64,000 nt of DNA from Acetobacter estunensis (GCF_011516945.1 NZ_WOTH01000012.1:1-64000), one strand, 5' to 3'; shown: positions 8,962-18,979, counted from the first letter of the stretch. Numbers and translations are program-made. The notes: generated by a model from the letters alone, not told the origin.

Positions 8962-9552
8962 GTGATTACGCCCACAGCCTACTGGTATCTGCGTCACGGC
9001 GAGACGGACTGGAACCGTCAGGGTCTCTCGCAAGGGCGCACGGACATTCCGCTCAACGCCACCGGTCTCGCGCAGGCCGAGGCGGCGGGAAAGGCGCTGG
9101 TGGCCAATGCCACGGGCGATCTCAAGATCGCCCGTATCGTGTCCTCCCCACTGTCACGAGCCCTGCGCACGGCTGAGATCGCGGCGGACTGTCTGGCCCA
9201 CGCCACGGGGCATCGTCCCCTCATAGGCATGGATGTCGGGCTGGAGGAAGTCTGCTTCGGAGAGCAGGAAGGCCAGCCGATGGGGGAGTGGTACGATGAC
9301 TGGATTGAGGGGCATTACACCCCGCCCGGCGCCGAACCGTTCGCTTTCCTGCGTGACCGGGCTGTGGCCGCGCTCAATCGGGCGCTTGTCGGTCCGGACT
9401 TAGTGCTTGTGGTGGCCCATGGGGCGCTGTTCCGCGCCCTGCGCTCGGCCATGCATCTGCCGGCCAATGTGCGCCTTCCCAACGCTGTGCCTCTTCTCGT
9501 AGAGCCACCGGTCGGGGGCGCTCCGGCGTGGACGCTGCGCCGCTTCGACTGA
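8962..9552 (+). CDS. Histidine phosphatase family protein (phosphoglycerate mutase-like)
   Basis: This 196-residue enzyme carries the phosphohistidine motif RHGETDWN at residues 11-18 and the second catalytic histidine in VVAHGALFRA near residue 152. A conserved Glu precedes the insert GEQEGQPMGEW. These place it in the branch 1 histidine phosphatase superfamily, whose members remove phosphate from sugars, nucleotides or cofactors. The substrate cannot be told from sequence. Translation begins at GTG 8962, supported by GAGGGAGAG just upstream. It lies 12 bases after prs, so the two probably share a transcript. Confidence 0.85.
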   Translation: MITPTAYWYLRHGETDWNRQGLSQGRTDIPLNATGLAQAEAAGKALVANATGDLKIARIVSSPLSRALRTAEIAADCLAHATGHRPLIGMDVGLEEVCFGEQEGQPMGEWYDDWIEGHYTPPGAEPFAFLRDRAVAALNRALVGPDLVLVVAHGALFRALRSAMHLPANVRLPNAVPLLVEPPVGGAPAWTLRRFD

Positions 9553-9557
9553 GACAG

Positions 9558-9590
9558 GGCTGCGCGTTGCGGCGCGCAGCCTTGGGGCGT
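9558..9590. terminator. Hairpin between converging genes
   Basis: A perfect 9-bp stem, GGCTGCGCG (9558-9566) with CGCGCAGCC (9573-9581), has a 6-base loop and lies between the stops of the phosphatase gene and the small gene facing it. There is only a weak T stretch on the + side (TTGGGGCGTTT), so termination strength is uncertain. Confidence 0.5.
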
Positions 9591-9591
9591 T

Positions 9592-9831
9592 TCAGCCGAA
9601 CAGTTTGACGGCTGCCGATCCGACAGCCGTGTGATTCTTGCTCTTGTCTTCGGAGGCGATCACGTTGCCCGTGCTGTCGAGGGCAATGGCGAAGGAACTG
9701 CCATGTCCACGGCTGTTGGCTGCGCCGATGCCGGTGTCCGCCTGTTTGGCGGGCGAAGCAGAGGTGCGGCCGCGATGTTGGAGGGCGAGCAGATCGTGGC
9801 TGGTGCCGGTAATGCTGGCGGTTGTGCTCAT
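9592..9831 (-). CDS. Hypothetical protein, 79 residues
   Basis: I do not recognise this small protein. It is rich in Ser, Thr, Ala, Gly and His, has no membrane segment or signal peptide, and ends AAVKLFG. The middle (GHGSSFAIALDSTGNVIASED) looks like a strand-turn-strand unit, with a DSTGNV turn reminiscent of beta-propeller or quinoprotein-like repeats; this is only an impression. Reality as a gene is supported by an excellent ribosome binding site (AAGGAG, 7 bases plus spacer before the ATG), by its isolation between convergent and divergent genes, and by a hairpin just after its stop. It is transcribed opposite to both neighbours. Confidence 0.65.
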   Translation of the reverse strand: MSTTASITGTSHDLLALQHRGRTSASPAKQADTGIGAANSRGHGSSFAIALDSTGNVIASEDKSKNHTAVGSAAVKLFG

Positions 9832-9964
9832 GACGTATCTCCTTGTCCGGCGCTGACCATGCGCCGCCGGAGTTAGCGAAACATGAATCGTTACATCAGA
9901 TATGAACGCCGGCAGGGCTGGGACGTTGGGAGATCGGGATATTCGTTTCCCGGGAGAAGCAGAT

Positions 9965-10396
9965 ATGCGAATGGGTCAGATAATTCCAGCGGCTTTCATG
10001 ACCATCGGACTGACAGCCGTGTCGTTTGGCGCGGCACAGGCGGCGGATAAGGTGGAATTCGGCGGCCTTTTTACAGGCGAGCACAGCGCGACGTCGCAAC
10101 CCCATGGGGACGTTAAAGCCACGCTCGATCCGGACACCAATAAACTATCCTACAGCATCCGCTGGAGAGGTCTGAGCGGTCCGGTGCAGGCCGCCCATTT
10201 TCATGGTCCGGCTAGTCCGGATCAAGATGCGGATGTCATCGCCCCGATCGACGGTCCGTATAACGAGCCACTCAAGGGCACAGTCCAACTCGACAGCGAG
10301 CAGGTGGCGGAAGTCATGAAGGGGCAGGTATATGTGAACCTGCACACTCAGGCGTTCCCCAATGGAGAAGCCCGTGCCCAGCTTGTGAAGCAGTGA
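9965..10396 (+). CDS. Secreted CHRD-domain protein
   Basis: This 143-residue protein has a typical signal peptide (about residues 1-28, ending FGAAQAA before DKVEF) and one CHRD (chordin-like) domain. Family hallmarks are the AHFHGPAS stretch and the end motif VNLHTQAFPNGEARAQL. It is predicted to be periplasmic or secreted; the biochemical role of single-domain bacterial CHRD proteins is not established. The start at 9965 is chosen because it gives a clean signal peptide and follows GGGAGAAG; a start at 9902 would add 21 residues ahead of the signal sequence. It stands alone with a convergent gene on its right. Confidence 0.8.
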   Translation: MRMGQIIPAAFMTIGLTAVSFGAAQAADKVEFGGLFTGEHSATSQPHGDVKATLDPDTNKLSYSIRWRGLSGPVQAAHFHGPASPDQDADVIAPIDGPYNEPLKGTVQLDSEQVAEVMKGQVYVNLHTQAFPNGEARAQLVKQ

Positions 10397-10456
10397 TGCC
10401 TGTCAAAGAGGCGTAATCATCTTTGAAAACCGATTATCTGTCAGAGGAATCAGGGT

Positions 10457-10497
10457 GAAGGGATCAGCGATCCCTTCCGGGTTCGGGCAGCGCCCGG
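10457..10497. terminator. Two adjacent inverted repeats between converging genes
   Basis: GAAGGGATC (10457-10465) pairs with GATCCCTTC (10469-10477) around a 3-base loop. The next bases form CCGGG (10477-10481) with CCCGG (10493-10497). They lie between the ends of the CHRD gene and serB. No T-run follows on either strand, so these may be weak, possibly bidirectional, terminators. Confidence 0.35.
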
Positions 10498-10519
10498 TAA
10501 TCATCCTCTCCTTGCGGAA

Positions 10520-11416
10520 TCAGCATTCCACAAAATCCGCGCGACGATAGCCTTGGGCGAAGAGTGCTGCGCACAGCATGCCGTGATCGATACGATTGAC
10601 GATCTCGCGTCGCACGGCGGGCTTGGCGTGGTAGGCTAGTCCCAGTCCTGCCGTGCGGAGCATGGGCAGGTCGTTCGCCCCGTCGCCAATGGCCAGCGTT
10701 GCCGCAAACGGCGCATGGGCAGCGGAGGCAAGCCGCGTCAGATGCGCGAGCTTGCTGTCGGGACCGAGGATCGGCTCCGAGACGGTGCCCGCCAGACGGT
10801 CTCCATGAATGTCGAGGGTATTGGCGTGATGTTCGGCAAAGCCGCAGGCTTTCGCCACGCGGTCCGTGAACCACGTAAAGCCACCCGAGACCAGCGCCGT
10901 GACAGCGCCGTTCGCCTTCATGGTGGCGACAAGGGTCTTCGCACCCTTGTTGATCCGAACCTCTTTCCAGGCCTGTTCCAGCAGGGAGGCGGGCAGATCG
11001 TGCAGAAGGGCGACGCGGCTGCGCAACGAGGTAGCGAAGTCGATCTCGCCGTTCATGGAACGGCGGGTTACAGCGGCCACTTCGCCTCCAAGGCCGGGGC
11101 GCAGGCTTTCGGCCTGAGCGGCGATGTCGTCCAGCGTTTCGTTGGCCACCATGGTGCTGTCCATGTCGGCCACGAGCACGCGCTTGCGTCGGCCTTCGCC
11201 CGGTCCATACAGCACGTCGATAAAACGGCTGGAGAGCGCGGTACGGATGGCATCGATCTGCGCTGGTGTGAGCGGCGCGCAGGGGATATCCACGGCCTCA
11301 CCGTCCGAAAGGGTGGCGGCCGTGCGTCCTGCGGCCAGCGTCGTGGCGAGATCGATGTCCTCACGTGTGAGGGTCGTGGCTTCGCGGTTGGCGACGAGTG
11401 TCAGGATGGCAGTCAT
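10520..11416 (-). CDS. serB: Phosphoserine phosphatase
   Basis: This 298-residue HAD-superfamily enzyme performs the last step of serine synthesis, phosphoserine to serine. The nucleophile motif is DMDSTMV with Asp84 and Asp86. The rest of the HAD set follows: the Ser/Thr motif in LVSGGFTWF and the Mg-binding GDGANDLPML. An N-terminal region of about 75 residues resembles the ACT-like extension of SerB. The ATG at 11416 is supported by AGGGA upstream and by the family start; longer frames reach back into miaA and are not credible. It is divergent from miaA with about 76 bases between the chosen starts. Confidence 0.93.
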   Translation of the reverse strand: MTAILTLVANREATTLTREDIDLATTLAAGRTAATLSDGEAVDIPCAPLTPAQIDAIRTALSSRFIDVLYGPGEGRRKRVLVADMDSTMVANETLDDIAAQAESLRPGLGGEVAAVTRRSMNGEIDFATSLRSRVALLHDLPASLLEQAWKEVRINKGAKTLVATMKANGAVTALVSGGFTWFTDRVAKACGFAEHHANTLDIHGDRLAGTVSEPILGPDSKLAHLTRLASAAHAPFAATLAIGDGANDLPMLRTAGLGLAYHAKPAVRREIVNRIDHGMLCAALFAQGYRRADFVEC

Positions 11417-11492
11417 GATGTCCCTGCGTGTGGCAGGGTTGGCGGAAAGAGGCAAGCGGTTGGCGGATCGGGGCAAGCAGGGGGGCGGCACG

Positions 11493-12482
11493 GTGGAGCG
11501 CGCGGCCGTGATCGTTGCGGGGCCGACCTGTTCGGGCAAGTCGGCGCTCGCGCTCGCACTGGGGGAGCGTCTGGCGGGAGAGCGATGGCGCGGCGGCACT
11601 ATCATCAACGCGGATTCCATGCAGGTGTATCGTGACCTGCGCATCCTGACGGCCCGCCCGACACCGGAGGACGAAGCACGCCTGCCGCATCGTCTCTACG
11701 GCGTCAGTCCGGCGGCCGAGGCGCGCAGTGTCGCATGGTGGCGCGAACAGGCTCTGGCCGCGATGGAAGAGGCGTGGGCGGTGGGACGTCTGCCCATTCT
11801 GTGTGGCGGGACGGGCATGTATCTGCGCGCGCTCACCAACGGTCTGGCCGAAGTGCCCGAGCCGACGGAGGCGGCCCGCGCTGAGGCCCGCGCGCTGGCG
11901 GCAGACCCGGCAGCCCTGCATGTCCGGCTGGCGGAGGTGGACCCCGCGACCGCCGCCACTCTCCGTCCGAGCGATCCGCAGCGTCTGGCGCGGGCATGGG
12001 AGGTATGGCGCAGCACGGGAAAGGGGCTTGTGTGGTGGCGCGCCCAGCCCGGCCTGCCCCCGGCGTCCTGTCGTTTTGTCATGGTGCGACTCGCACCCAA
12101 GCGGGAGGTGCTGCGGGAGGCCATCGCGCGCAGGTTTGCGGTGATGATGGAGCAGGGGGCGGTCGAGGAAGTGCGCGCCTTGATGGCGCAGGGGCTGGAC
12201 CCCGCACTTCCCGCCATGCGCGCGCATGGCGTGCCGGAACTCTCGGCTATGCTGCGCGGGGTGTTGTCGCGCGAGGAAGCGGAGGAGCGCGCCGTGCAGG
12301 CCACAGGGCGTTACACCAAGCGGCAGGCGACATGGTTTGCTCACCAGAAATTGGTGGCGGATGAGGATGAGTTTATAATCGGAAACAGATTCGCTGACTC
12401 TGCGCAATTTTCGGAAAGGAAGAACGAAGAAATCGTATCTTTTGTTCTCAATCGGATTGACGCAGTGAGCGCACGGGCCTAA
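11493..12482 (+). CDS. miaA: tRNA dimethylallyltransferase
   Basis: This enzyme adds a dimethylallyl group to A37 of tRNAs that read codons beginning with U. The P-loop GPTCSGKS lies at residues 10-17 from the chosen start. Other family motifs are NADSMQVY, LPILCGGTGMY and YTKRQATWF. GTG 11493 is preferred because AGGGGGG lies 6-8 bases before it and the protein then begins right at the P-loop strand as usual; ATG 11418 would add 25 residues and overlap the serB start. The 329 residues include a C-terminal tail (after FAHQKL) of about 45 residues that is AT-richer and more variable than the core. It is divergent to serB and upstream of ilvB on the same strand. Confidence 0.93.
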   Translation: MERAAVIVAGPTCSGKSALALALGERLAGERWRGGTIINADSMQVYRDLRILTARPTPEDEARLPHRLYGVSPAAEARSVAWWREQALAAMEEAWAVGRLPILCGGTGMYLRALTNGLAEVPEPTEAARAEARALAADPAALHVRLAEVDPATAATLRPSDPQRLARAWEVWRSTGKGLVWWRAQPGLPPASCRFVMVRLAPKREVLREAIARRFAVMMEQGAVEEVRALMAQGLDPALPAMRAHGVPELSAMLRGVLSREEAEERAVQATGRYTKRQATWFAHQKLVADEDEFIIGNRFADSAQFSERKNEEIVSFVLNRIDAVSARA

Positions 12483-12599
12483 ACCCGCACTCCACCCGCG
12501 CCATTGGGGCGTGGGCCACGGCCATGAATGTGTCCGGGAGCGTCCCGGTCCGGCCCCAGACAACCCGGCTTGGAGAGCGATGCCGGGGGAGATGACGCC

Positions 12600-14414
12600 A
12601 TGAACGCCACCACCAAGACAGATATGACCCTGCCCGAGGCCAGCACCGCGCTGACCGGTGCCGAGGTGCTCATGAAGGTCCTTGTGGATCAGGGCGTCGA
12701 GGTCATTTTCGGTTATCCGGGCGGGGCCGTCCTTCCCATTTATGATGCGCTGTTCCAGCAGGACCGCATTCGCCACATTCTGGTGCGTCATGAACAGGCC
12801 GCCGTGCATGCGGCTGAGGCCTATGCCCGTTCCACCGGCAAGGTGGGCGTGGTGCTGGTCACCAGCGGTCCCGGTGCGACCAATGCCGTGACCGGTCTTC
12901 TGGACGCGCTGATGGACTCCATCCCTGTCGTCTGTCTGAGTGGACAGGTGCCGGTGTCCCTGATCGGCAACGATGCGTTTCAGGAAGCCGACACGACAGG
13001 CATCACGCGACCGGTCACGAAATACAATTATCTGGTCAAGCGTCCGGAGGATCTGGCGTCCACCGTGCATGAGGCGTTCACGGTGGCCCGCACGGGCCGT
13101 CCGGGGCCGGTGCTGGTGGATCTGCCCAAGAACATCACCGTCGGACCGGCGCCTTATGAGCCGCCGGGCGGCCCGGAGCGTGCGTCCTATCGTCCGCGCA
13201 CGGAGCCGGATCACGACGCCGTGGCGCGCGCTGTTGCGGCCATGGTGAAGGCCAAGCGCCCGCTGTTCTATGTGGGCGGCGGTGTGGTGAACGCGGGGCC
13301 GAAAGCCAGCGAAGATCTGACGGCGCTGGTGCATGAAACGGGCTTTCCCTGCACCGCAACGCTGATGGGTCTCGGTGCCTTTCCGGGCAGCGACAAGCAG
13401 TTCCTCGGCATGCTGGGGATGCATGGCACATATGAGGCCAATCTGGCCACACATGACTGCGACGTGCTGATCGCGCTCGGCTCGCGCTTCGATGATCGTG
13501 TCACGGGGCGCGTGGATGCGTTCTCGCCGCATTCCTTCAAGATTCACGCCGACATCGATCCATCGCAGATCAACAAGATCATTCGCGTGGACGTGCCGAT
13601 CGTGGGCGATGCCGGTCGCACCATCGAACTGATGCGCGAGGAATGGAAGAAACAGGCGGCCAAGCCCGATGCGGAGGCGCTGAAGGCGTGGTGGGCGCGG
13701 ATCAAGGCGTGGCGTGCGCTTGATTGTCTCCGCTTCACGCAGGATCCATCCCCCGATGCCGTCATCAAGCCGCAGCAGGCGATCCGCCGTATCCATGAGT
13801 TGGCAGTCGAGACGGGTCGTGAGACCTTCGTGAGTACGGAAGTGGGCCAGCATCAGATGTGGGCGGCGCAGTTCTTCAGCTTCGAGAAGCCCAATCACTG
13901 GCTGACCTCGGGCGGTCTTGGCACGATGGGCTATGGTCTGCCGGCCGCGATGGGCGCGCAGGTGGCGCATCCGGACGCTCTGGTGATCGACGTGGCGGGT
14001 GAAGCCTCGACCCTGATGAACATTCAGGAACTGGGGACGATCGCGCAGTATCGCCTTCCGGTGAAGATCTTCATCATCAACAACCACTATATGGGCATGG
14101 TCCGGCAGTGGCAGGAACTGCTGCACGGTTCGCGCTATTCCGAAAGCTACAGCGCGGCTCTGCCTGATTTCGTGAAGCTGGCGGACAGTTTCCACGCCAA
14201 GGGATTCCGCGCCACGAAACTGAGCGAACTGGATGACACGATCCGCGCGGCCCTCGCGCATGAGGGCGCTGCGGTGATCGACATCTGCGTGGCCGAAGGG
14301 GAGAACTGCTTCCCGATGATCCCATCAGGAGCCGCGCATAACGAGATGATCCTTGGCCCAGAGCAGGAAGAAAAAGGCGCGGGCATCACGGATGAAGGGC
14401 GGATGCTCGTCTGA
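12600..14414 (+). CDS. ilvB: Acetolactate synthase large subunit
   Basis: This 604-residue thiamine-diphosphate (ThDP) enzyme condenses two pyruvates, or pyruvate with 2-oxobutyrate, in the first common step of valine, leucine and isoleucine synthesis. Seen: the catalytic Glu65 in RHEQAAVH, the FAD-domain centre, and the ThDP/Mg motif, which reads GEAS...NN (usually GDG or GDA...NN). The C-terminal cap GMVRQWQELL is intact. ATG 12600 is chosen from GGGGGAG 8 bases upstream. The 117-base gap after miaA contains a GC-rich inverted repeat but no convincing leader peptide. A terminator separates it from ilvN, which is unusual for a pair of subunits of one enzyme. Confidence 0.96.
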   Translation: MNATTKTDMTLPEASTALTGAEVLMKVLVDQGVEVIFGYPGGAVLPIYDALFQQDRIRHILVRHEQAAVHAAEAYARSTGKVGVVLVTSGPGATNAVTGLLDALMDSIPVVCLSGQVPVSLIGNDAFQEADTTGITRPVTKYNYLVKRPEDLASTVHEAFTVARTGRPGPVLVDLPKNITVGPAPYEPPGGPERASYRPRTEPDHDAVARAVAAMVKAKRPLFYVGGGVVNAGPKASEDLTALVHETGFPCTATLMGLGAFPGSDKQFLGMLGMHGTYEANLATHDCDVLIALGSRFDDRVTGRVDAFSPHSFKIHADIDPSQINKIIRVDVPIVGDAGRTIELMREEWKKQAAKPDAEALKAWWARIKAWRALDCLRFTQDPSPDAVIKPQQAIRRIHELAVETGRETFVSTEVGQHQMWAAQFFSFEKPNHWLTSGGLGTMGYGLPAAMGAQVAHPDALVIDVAGEASTLMNIQELGTIAQYRLPVKIFIINNHYMGMVRQWQELLHGSRYSESYSAALPDFVKLADSFHAKGFRATKLSELDDTIRAALAHEGAAVIDICVAEGENCFPMIPSGAAHNEMILGPEQEEKGAGITDEGRMLV

Positions 14415-14426
14415 CGTGAACCCGTC

Positions 14427-14460
14427 GGGACCGTCCTGCACGGGCGGTCCCTTTTCTTTT
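14427..14460 (+). terminator. Rho-independent terminator between ilvB and ilvN
   Basis: GGGACCG (14427-14433) pairs with CGGTCCC (14445-14451) around an 11-base loop, followed by TTTTCTTTT (14452-14460). It lies 12 bases after the ilvB stop and 50 bases before ilvN. Confidence 0.85.
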
Positions 14461-14510
14461 GCCCGCGCGGCCTATACAGCCGCACCGATGTCGCAGCGGA
14501 TGTTGAGTCC

Positions 14511-15080
14511 ATGAAACATATTTCCGGTCCGTCCTTCGAGACGGCAAATCTTTCCGCCGATGGCTACGCTTGCGGTCCCGATACGCAGGTGCGCGCGGTG
14601 ATCTCCGTGCTGGTGGACAACGAGAGCGGCGTGCTGGCCCGCGTTGTCGGCCTGTTCTCCGGACGTGGCTACAACATCGAGAGCCTGACGGTTGCGCCGG
14701 TCGAAGCCGAGGGCGGTCGTTCACGCATCAACATCGTCACGTCCGGTACGCCGGAGATCATCGAGCAGATCCGCGCTCAGCTTGAGCGGCAGGTGCCGGT
14801 GTGCCGTGTTGCCAACCTGACGACGCTTGGGCCACATATCGCTCGCGAAATGGTGCTCGTGAAGGTGGTGTCCACGGGTGAGGCCCGAACCGAGGCACTC
14901 CGCATTGCGGAGGCGTTCCGGGCGAGGGCAGTGGACACGACCGCGAGTTCCTTCGTCTTCGAGTTGACGGGAGCGAGTGACAAGTTGGACAGCTTCATCG
15001 AACTGATGCGCCCCATCGGACTGGCCGAGGTGTCCCGTACGGGCGTCGCCGGTCTGACCCGAGGCCCCCGCACGCTCTGA
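14511..15080 (+). CDS. ilvN: Acetolactate synthase small regulatory subunit
   Basis: This 189-residue subunit stimulates the large subunit and gives valine feedback control. The ACT domain (about residues 26-100) begins AVISVLVDNESGVLARV and has the GRGYNIESL turn that forms the valine site. The C-terminal ALS_ss_C domain follows (about 105-185, LVKVVSTGEARTEAL). It has an N-terminal extension of roughly 20 residues relative to compact homologues. No strong ribosome binding site precedes ATG 14511, so a later start is possible. A strong terminator lies just upstream, so a separate promoter or read-through must be used for expression. Confidence 0.94.
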   Translation: MKHISGPSFETANLSADGYACGPDTQVRAVISVLVDNESGVLARVVGLFSGRGYNIESLTVAPVEAEGGRSRINIVTSGTPEIIEQIRAQLERQVPVCRVANLTTLGPHIAREMVLVKVVSTGEARTEALRIAEAFRARAVDTTASSFVFELTGASDKLDSFIELMRPIGLAEVSRTGVAGLTRGPRTL

Positions 15081-15139
15081 CGATTTTCCTTTGCGGACAC
15101 GGCGCTTCTCTTGGCACCGGGTCCGCCGATTTCCACTGA

Positions 15140-16177
<1,038 letters not shown>

Positions 16178-16225
16178 TCTTTGTTTTTTGTGAGATGCGG
16201 GCTTTAGGTCCGCATCTGTGAAAAG

Positions 16226-16259
16226 CCCCTTTCCTGTCTGATGCAGGGAAGGGGTTTTT
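16226..16259 (+). terminator. Rho-independent terminator after ilvC
   Basis: CCCCTTTCCTG (16226-16236) pairs with CAGGGAAGGGG (16244-16254) with one wobble pair, followed by five T. A second shorter hairpin (GATGCGG 16194-16200 with CCGCATC 16210-16216) precedes it. Confidence 0.93.
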
Positions 16260-16274
16260 CGTGAGAGATGCTGT

Positions 16275-16968
16275 TTATTTCAGGCGAACCATGGCGCATG
16301 GTTTGGGGGCGCCTCTGATTTCAATGTCGGCCATACCTGAATCCCGGATCAGTTCGCTCAATTTGGCATAACCAAAATTCTTGGCTGTGAAAGGTGTTTT
16401 CATCTTTCCAAGGTTGATGCCAACAACAGAAAGAGAGGCCCATCCTGTCGCGTCGGCAGAGGCGCGCATGGCCTTGCGCAGTCTGTTCAGATCGTTCTTT
16501 TCGGGAATACGCCGGGTGGAAAAACGCTGTGTGTCTGCAACAGTCTCCGTTTCTTCCAAAGTATCGAAATAAACAAACACGTCGCACGCTTTGGTGAAGG
16601 AATGCGGTGTTTTCCGATCCCCAAATCCATAGGTTGTGACACCCTGTTTTCGGATACGGGCGGCAAGACAGGTAAAATCGCTGTCGCTTGAGATGAGGCT
16701 GAAGTCAGAAAATTGCCTTGTGTGCAGCGGGTCCATGGCATCGATAATCATTGCGCTGTCGGGGGCGTTTTTTTTATGTGTATAAGAAAACTTCTGGCAG
16801 GGATGTATGGAGTGTTCGAGCAGAGCCTCTTTCCGTTCAGATGCGCTTGAGATGAGCGGGGCCATAGGAGCGGACCCGGTTGAGAAGTGGCGTGAGGATG
16901 CGCGGTGTGATGTTGTCGCCATCGATCAGAACGGCTAACGATTTTTTGTTGTCTGTTTCGGATTCCAT
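16275..16968 (-). pseudogene. NYN-domain (LabA/DUF88-like) protein with LOTUS domain, frameshifted
   Basis: Two overlapping minus-strand frames make up one gene. The first (start 16968) gives MESETDNKKSLAVLIDGDNI and reaches AHLKRI before a TGA near 16858. The second resumes as KEALLEHSIHPCQKF and continues through KNAPDSAMIIDAMD and ISSDSDFTCLAARI to an OST-HTH/LOTUS-like C-terminus (NFGYAKLSELIRD...). NYN proteins are PIN-like ribonucleases using Asp residues in DGDN, DSAMIID and SSDSDF; all are present but in different frames. In the family a block of about 12 residues with YGDWT...GW normally joins the halves. Here only about 7 bases separate ATC (Ile) from AAAGAG (Lys-Glu), so an internal deletion of roughly 29 bases probably broke the gene. 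Base composition is visibly AT-richer than the surroundings. The deletion size is inferred from remembered family sequence. Confidence 0.75.
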
Positions 16969-17093
16969 AGAAATGGAAACGCCTTTCCTCAAACTTGCAA
17001 TGTCATGCAGAAGATATGTCTGTCTGCACGGCTTTGCCGCCGTTCTCTGACGTGAGAGGATGCAGTCTGCTCTCTCGTATGGAGATTTCACCA

Positions 17094-17444
17094 ATGACCA
17101 TCAAACGCCTCGCCCCCGAAGAACGCCTCAGCGGAGCCTCTGTCTGCGGAAACATGGTTTATCTCGCAGGCCAGATTGCCGATGACACAACGCTGGACGT
17201 GGAGGGCCAGACCGCTGACATCCTGCGTCAGATCGACACGCTGCTAGCCGAGGCTGACACGAGCAAGAGCAACCTGCTCTCGGTTCAGATCTTCCTTGCC
17301 GATATCAACGATATGGCCGCGATGAACCGTGCGTGGGATGCGTGGCTGGACCGTGCCAACAAGCCTGCCCGCGCTACAGTGGAAGCCAAGCTGGCCGATC
17401 CGTCATGGAAGGTCGAGATCACGGGGGTCGCCGTTATTCCCTGA
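17094..17444 (+). CDS. RidA/YjgF-family protein
   Basis: This 116-residue protein belongs to the RidA family, whose best-studied members hydrolyse reactive enamine and imine intermediates made by PLP enzymes. The key Arg is present in ARATVEAKL, followed by the closing strand WKVEITGVAVI. The form resembles the RidA subfamily with the pattern LAGQIADD...Q. ATG 17094 is chosen with GGAG 9 bases upstream; the frame is open further upstream but without a signal. It is divergent from the broken NYN gene and converges on the acuI-like gene with only 24 bases between stops. Confidence 0.87.
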   Translation: MTIKRLAPEERLSGASVCGNMVYLAGQIADDTTLDVEGQTADILRQIDTLLAEADTSKSNLLSVQIFLADINDMAAMNRAWDAWLDRANKPARATVEAKLADPSWKVEITGVAVIP

Positions 17445-17468
17445 CGTCATCAGGATTGTTCCGGTGCG

Positions 17469-18455
<987 letters not shown>

Positions 18456-18484
18456 GGGAATCCTCCCTGTTTCCGCATCCTTGT

Positions 18485-18506
18485 CCTCACATGAAATCAA
18501 GTGAGG
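18485..18506. promoter_or_regulatory. Inverted repeat upstream of acuI-like gene
   Basis: CCTCAC (18485-18490) and GTGAGG (18501-18506) form a 6-bp inverted repeat with a 10-base spacer, 30 bases before the acuI-like start. The size and centre spacing suit a dimeric repressor site, but no regulator gene is adjacent. Confidence 0.35.
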
Positions 18507-18813
18507 CTGGACGCTGTCATTCTGTCCGATGATCGGTGTTATCGCTGAGTCTATGCCAATATTTTCGCGCGGCAATCACTTCACACCTGCGTGGCCGGTC
18601 GATGCCTTGAATTGTAACAAAACATCGCATGGTAGTGCTGTTTGGGATTGTAAAACGGGAAGGATCGCCCCATGTCAGTCGGGCGTGCCGGTTTCTTCTT
18701 CCGCACGGTGCGTCGGGCGATTCTGATGTTCTTTCCGTTCAGGAAGGCGACAACAGAATCGCCCGTTACGCCGCGTCATGCGTAATGCTGAAAATATTTT
18801 GATTTTGGAGAAG
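18507..18813. other. Intergenic stretch between acuI-like gene and tRNA-Arg
   Basis: This stretch, together with the upstream operator candidate, is about 360 bases without a convincing gene. A 65-codon frame at 18529-18726 has no ribosome binding site and no family resemblance. The right half holds the paired inverted repeats described separately; the left half is AT-richer than average and shows nothing else I can name. Confidence 0.6.
18715..18785. repeat. Long inverted repeat plus second hairpin next to tRNA-Arg
   Basis: GGGCGATTCTG (18715-18725) and CAGAATCGCCC (18754-18764) are perfect 11-base complements around a 28-base loop that itself contains TTCC/GGAA arms. Immediately after, TTACGC (18766-18771) pairs with GCGTAA (18780-18785). 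The block is 29 bases from the 3' end of tRNA-Arg, so it could act in its termination, though no T-run follows the stems on the minus strand. Confidence 0.6.
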
Positions 18814-18890
18814 TGGCGCACCCGAAAGGACTCGAACCTCTAACCCCCAGATTCGTAGTCTGGTGCTCTATCCAATTGAGCTACGGGTGC
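18814..18890 (-). tRNA. tRNA-Arg (ACG anticodon)
   Basis: On the minus strand the sequence folds as a full cloverleaf of 77 bases: acceptor GCACCCG/CGGGTGC, D-arm with TAGCTCAATTGGATAGAGC, anticodon stem CCAGA/TCTGG with loop CTACGAA, and T-loop GGTTCGAGTCC. The discriminator G and CCA are encoded. Anticodon ACG (read as ICG) decodes CGU, CGC and CGA. Confidence 0.97.
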
Positions 18891-18979
18891 GTTGCGAGGC
18901 GCCTTATAGGCGGAGGAAAAACGCCCGACAATCCCCTTTTGTCATTTTTCCGAAAAAATTTCCGTCGTTGCGGAATATA

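Noticed and set aside
12522-12593. 23-codon frame before ilvB as a possible attenuation leader peptide
   Set aside because: It contains only a few scattered Val and Leu codons and no Ile, and there is no terminator with a T-run between it and ilvB.
11361-14261. 966-codon minus-strand frame opposite miaA and ilvB
   Set aside because: Shadow frame; it covers two genes with complete family motifs on the other strand.
18529-18726. 65-codon frame between acuI-like gene and tRNA-Arg
   Set aside because: No ribosome binding site, low-complexity content, and it runs into a large inverted repeat.
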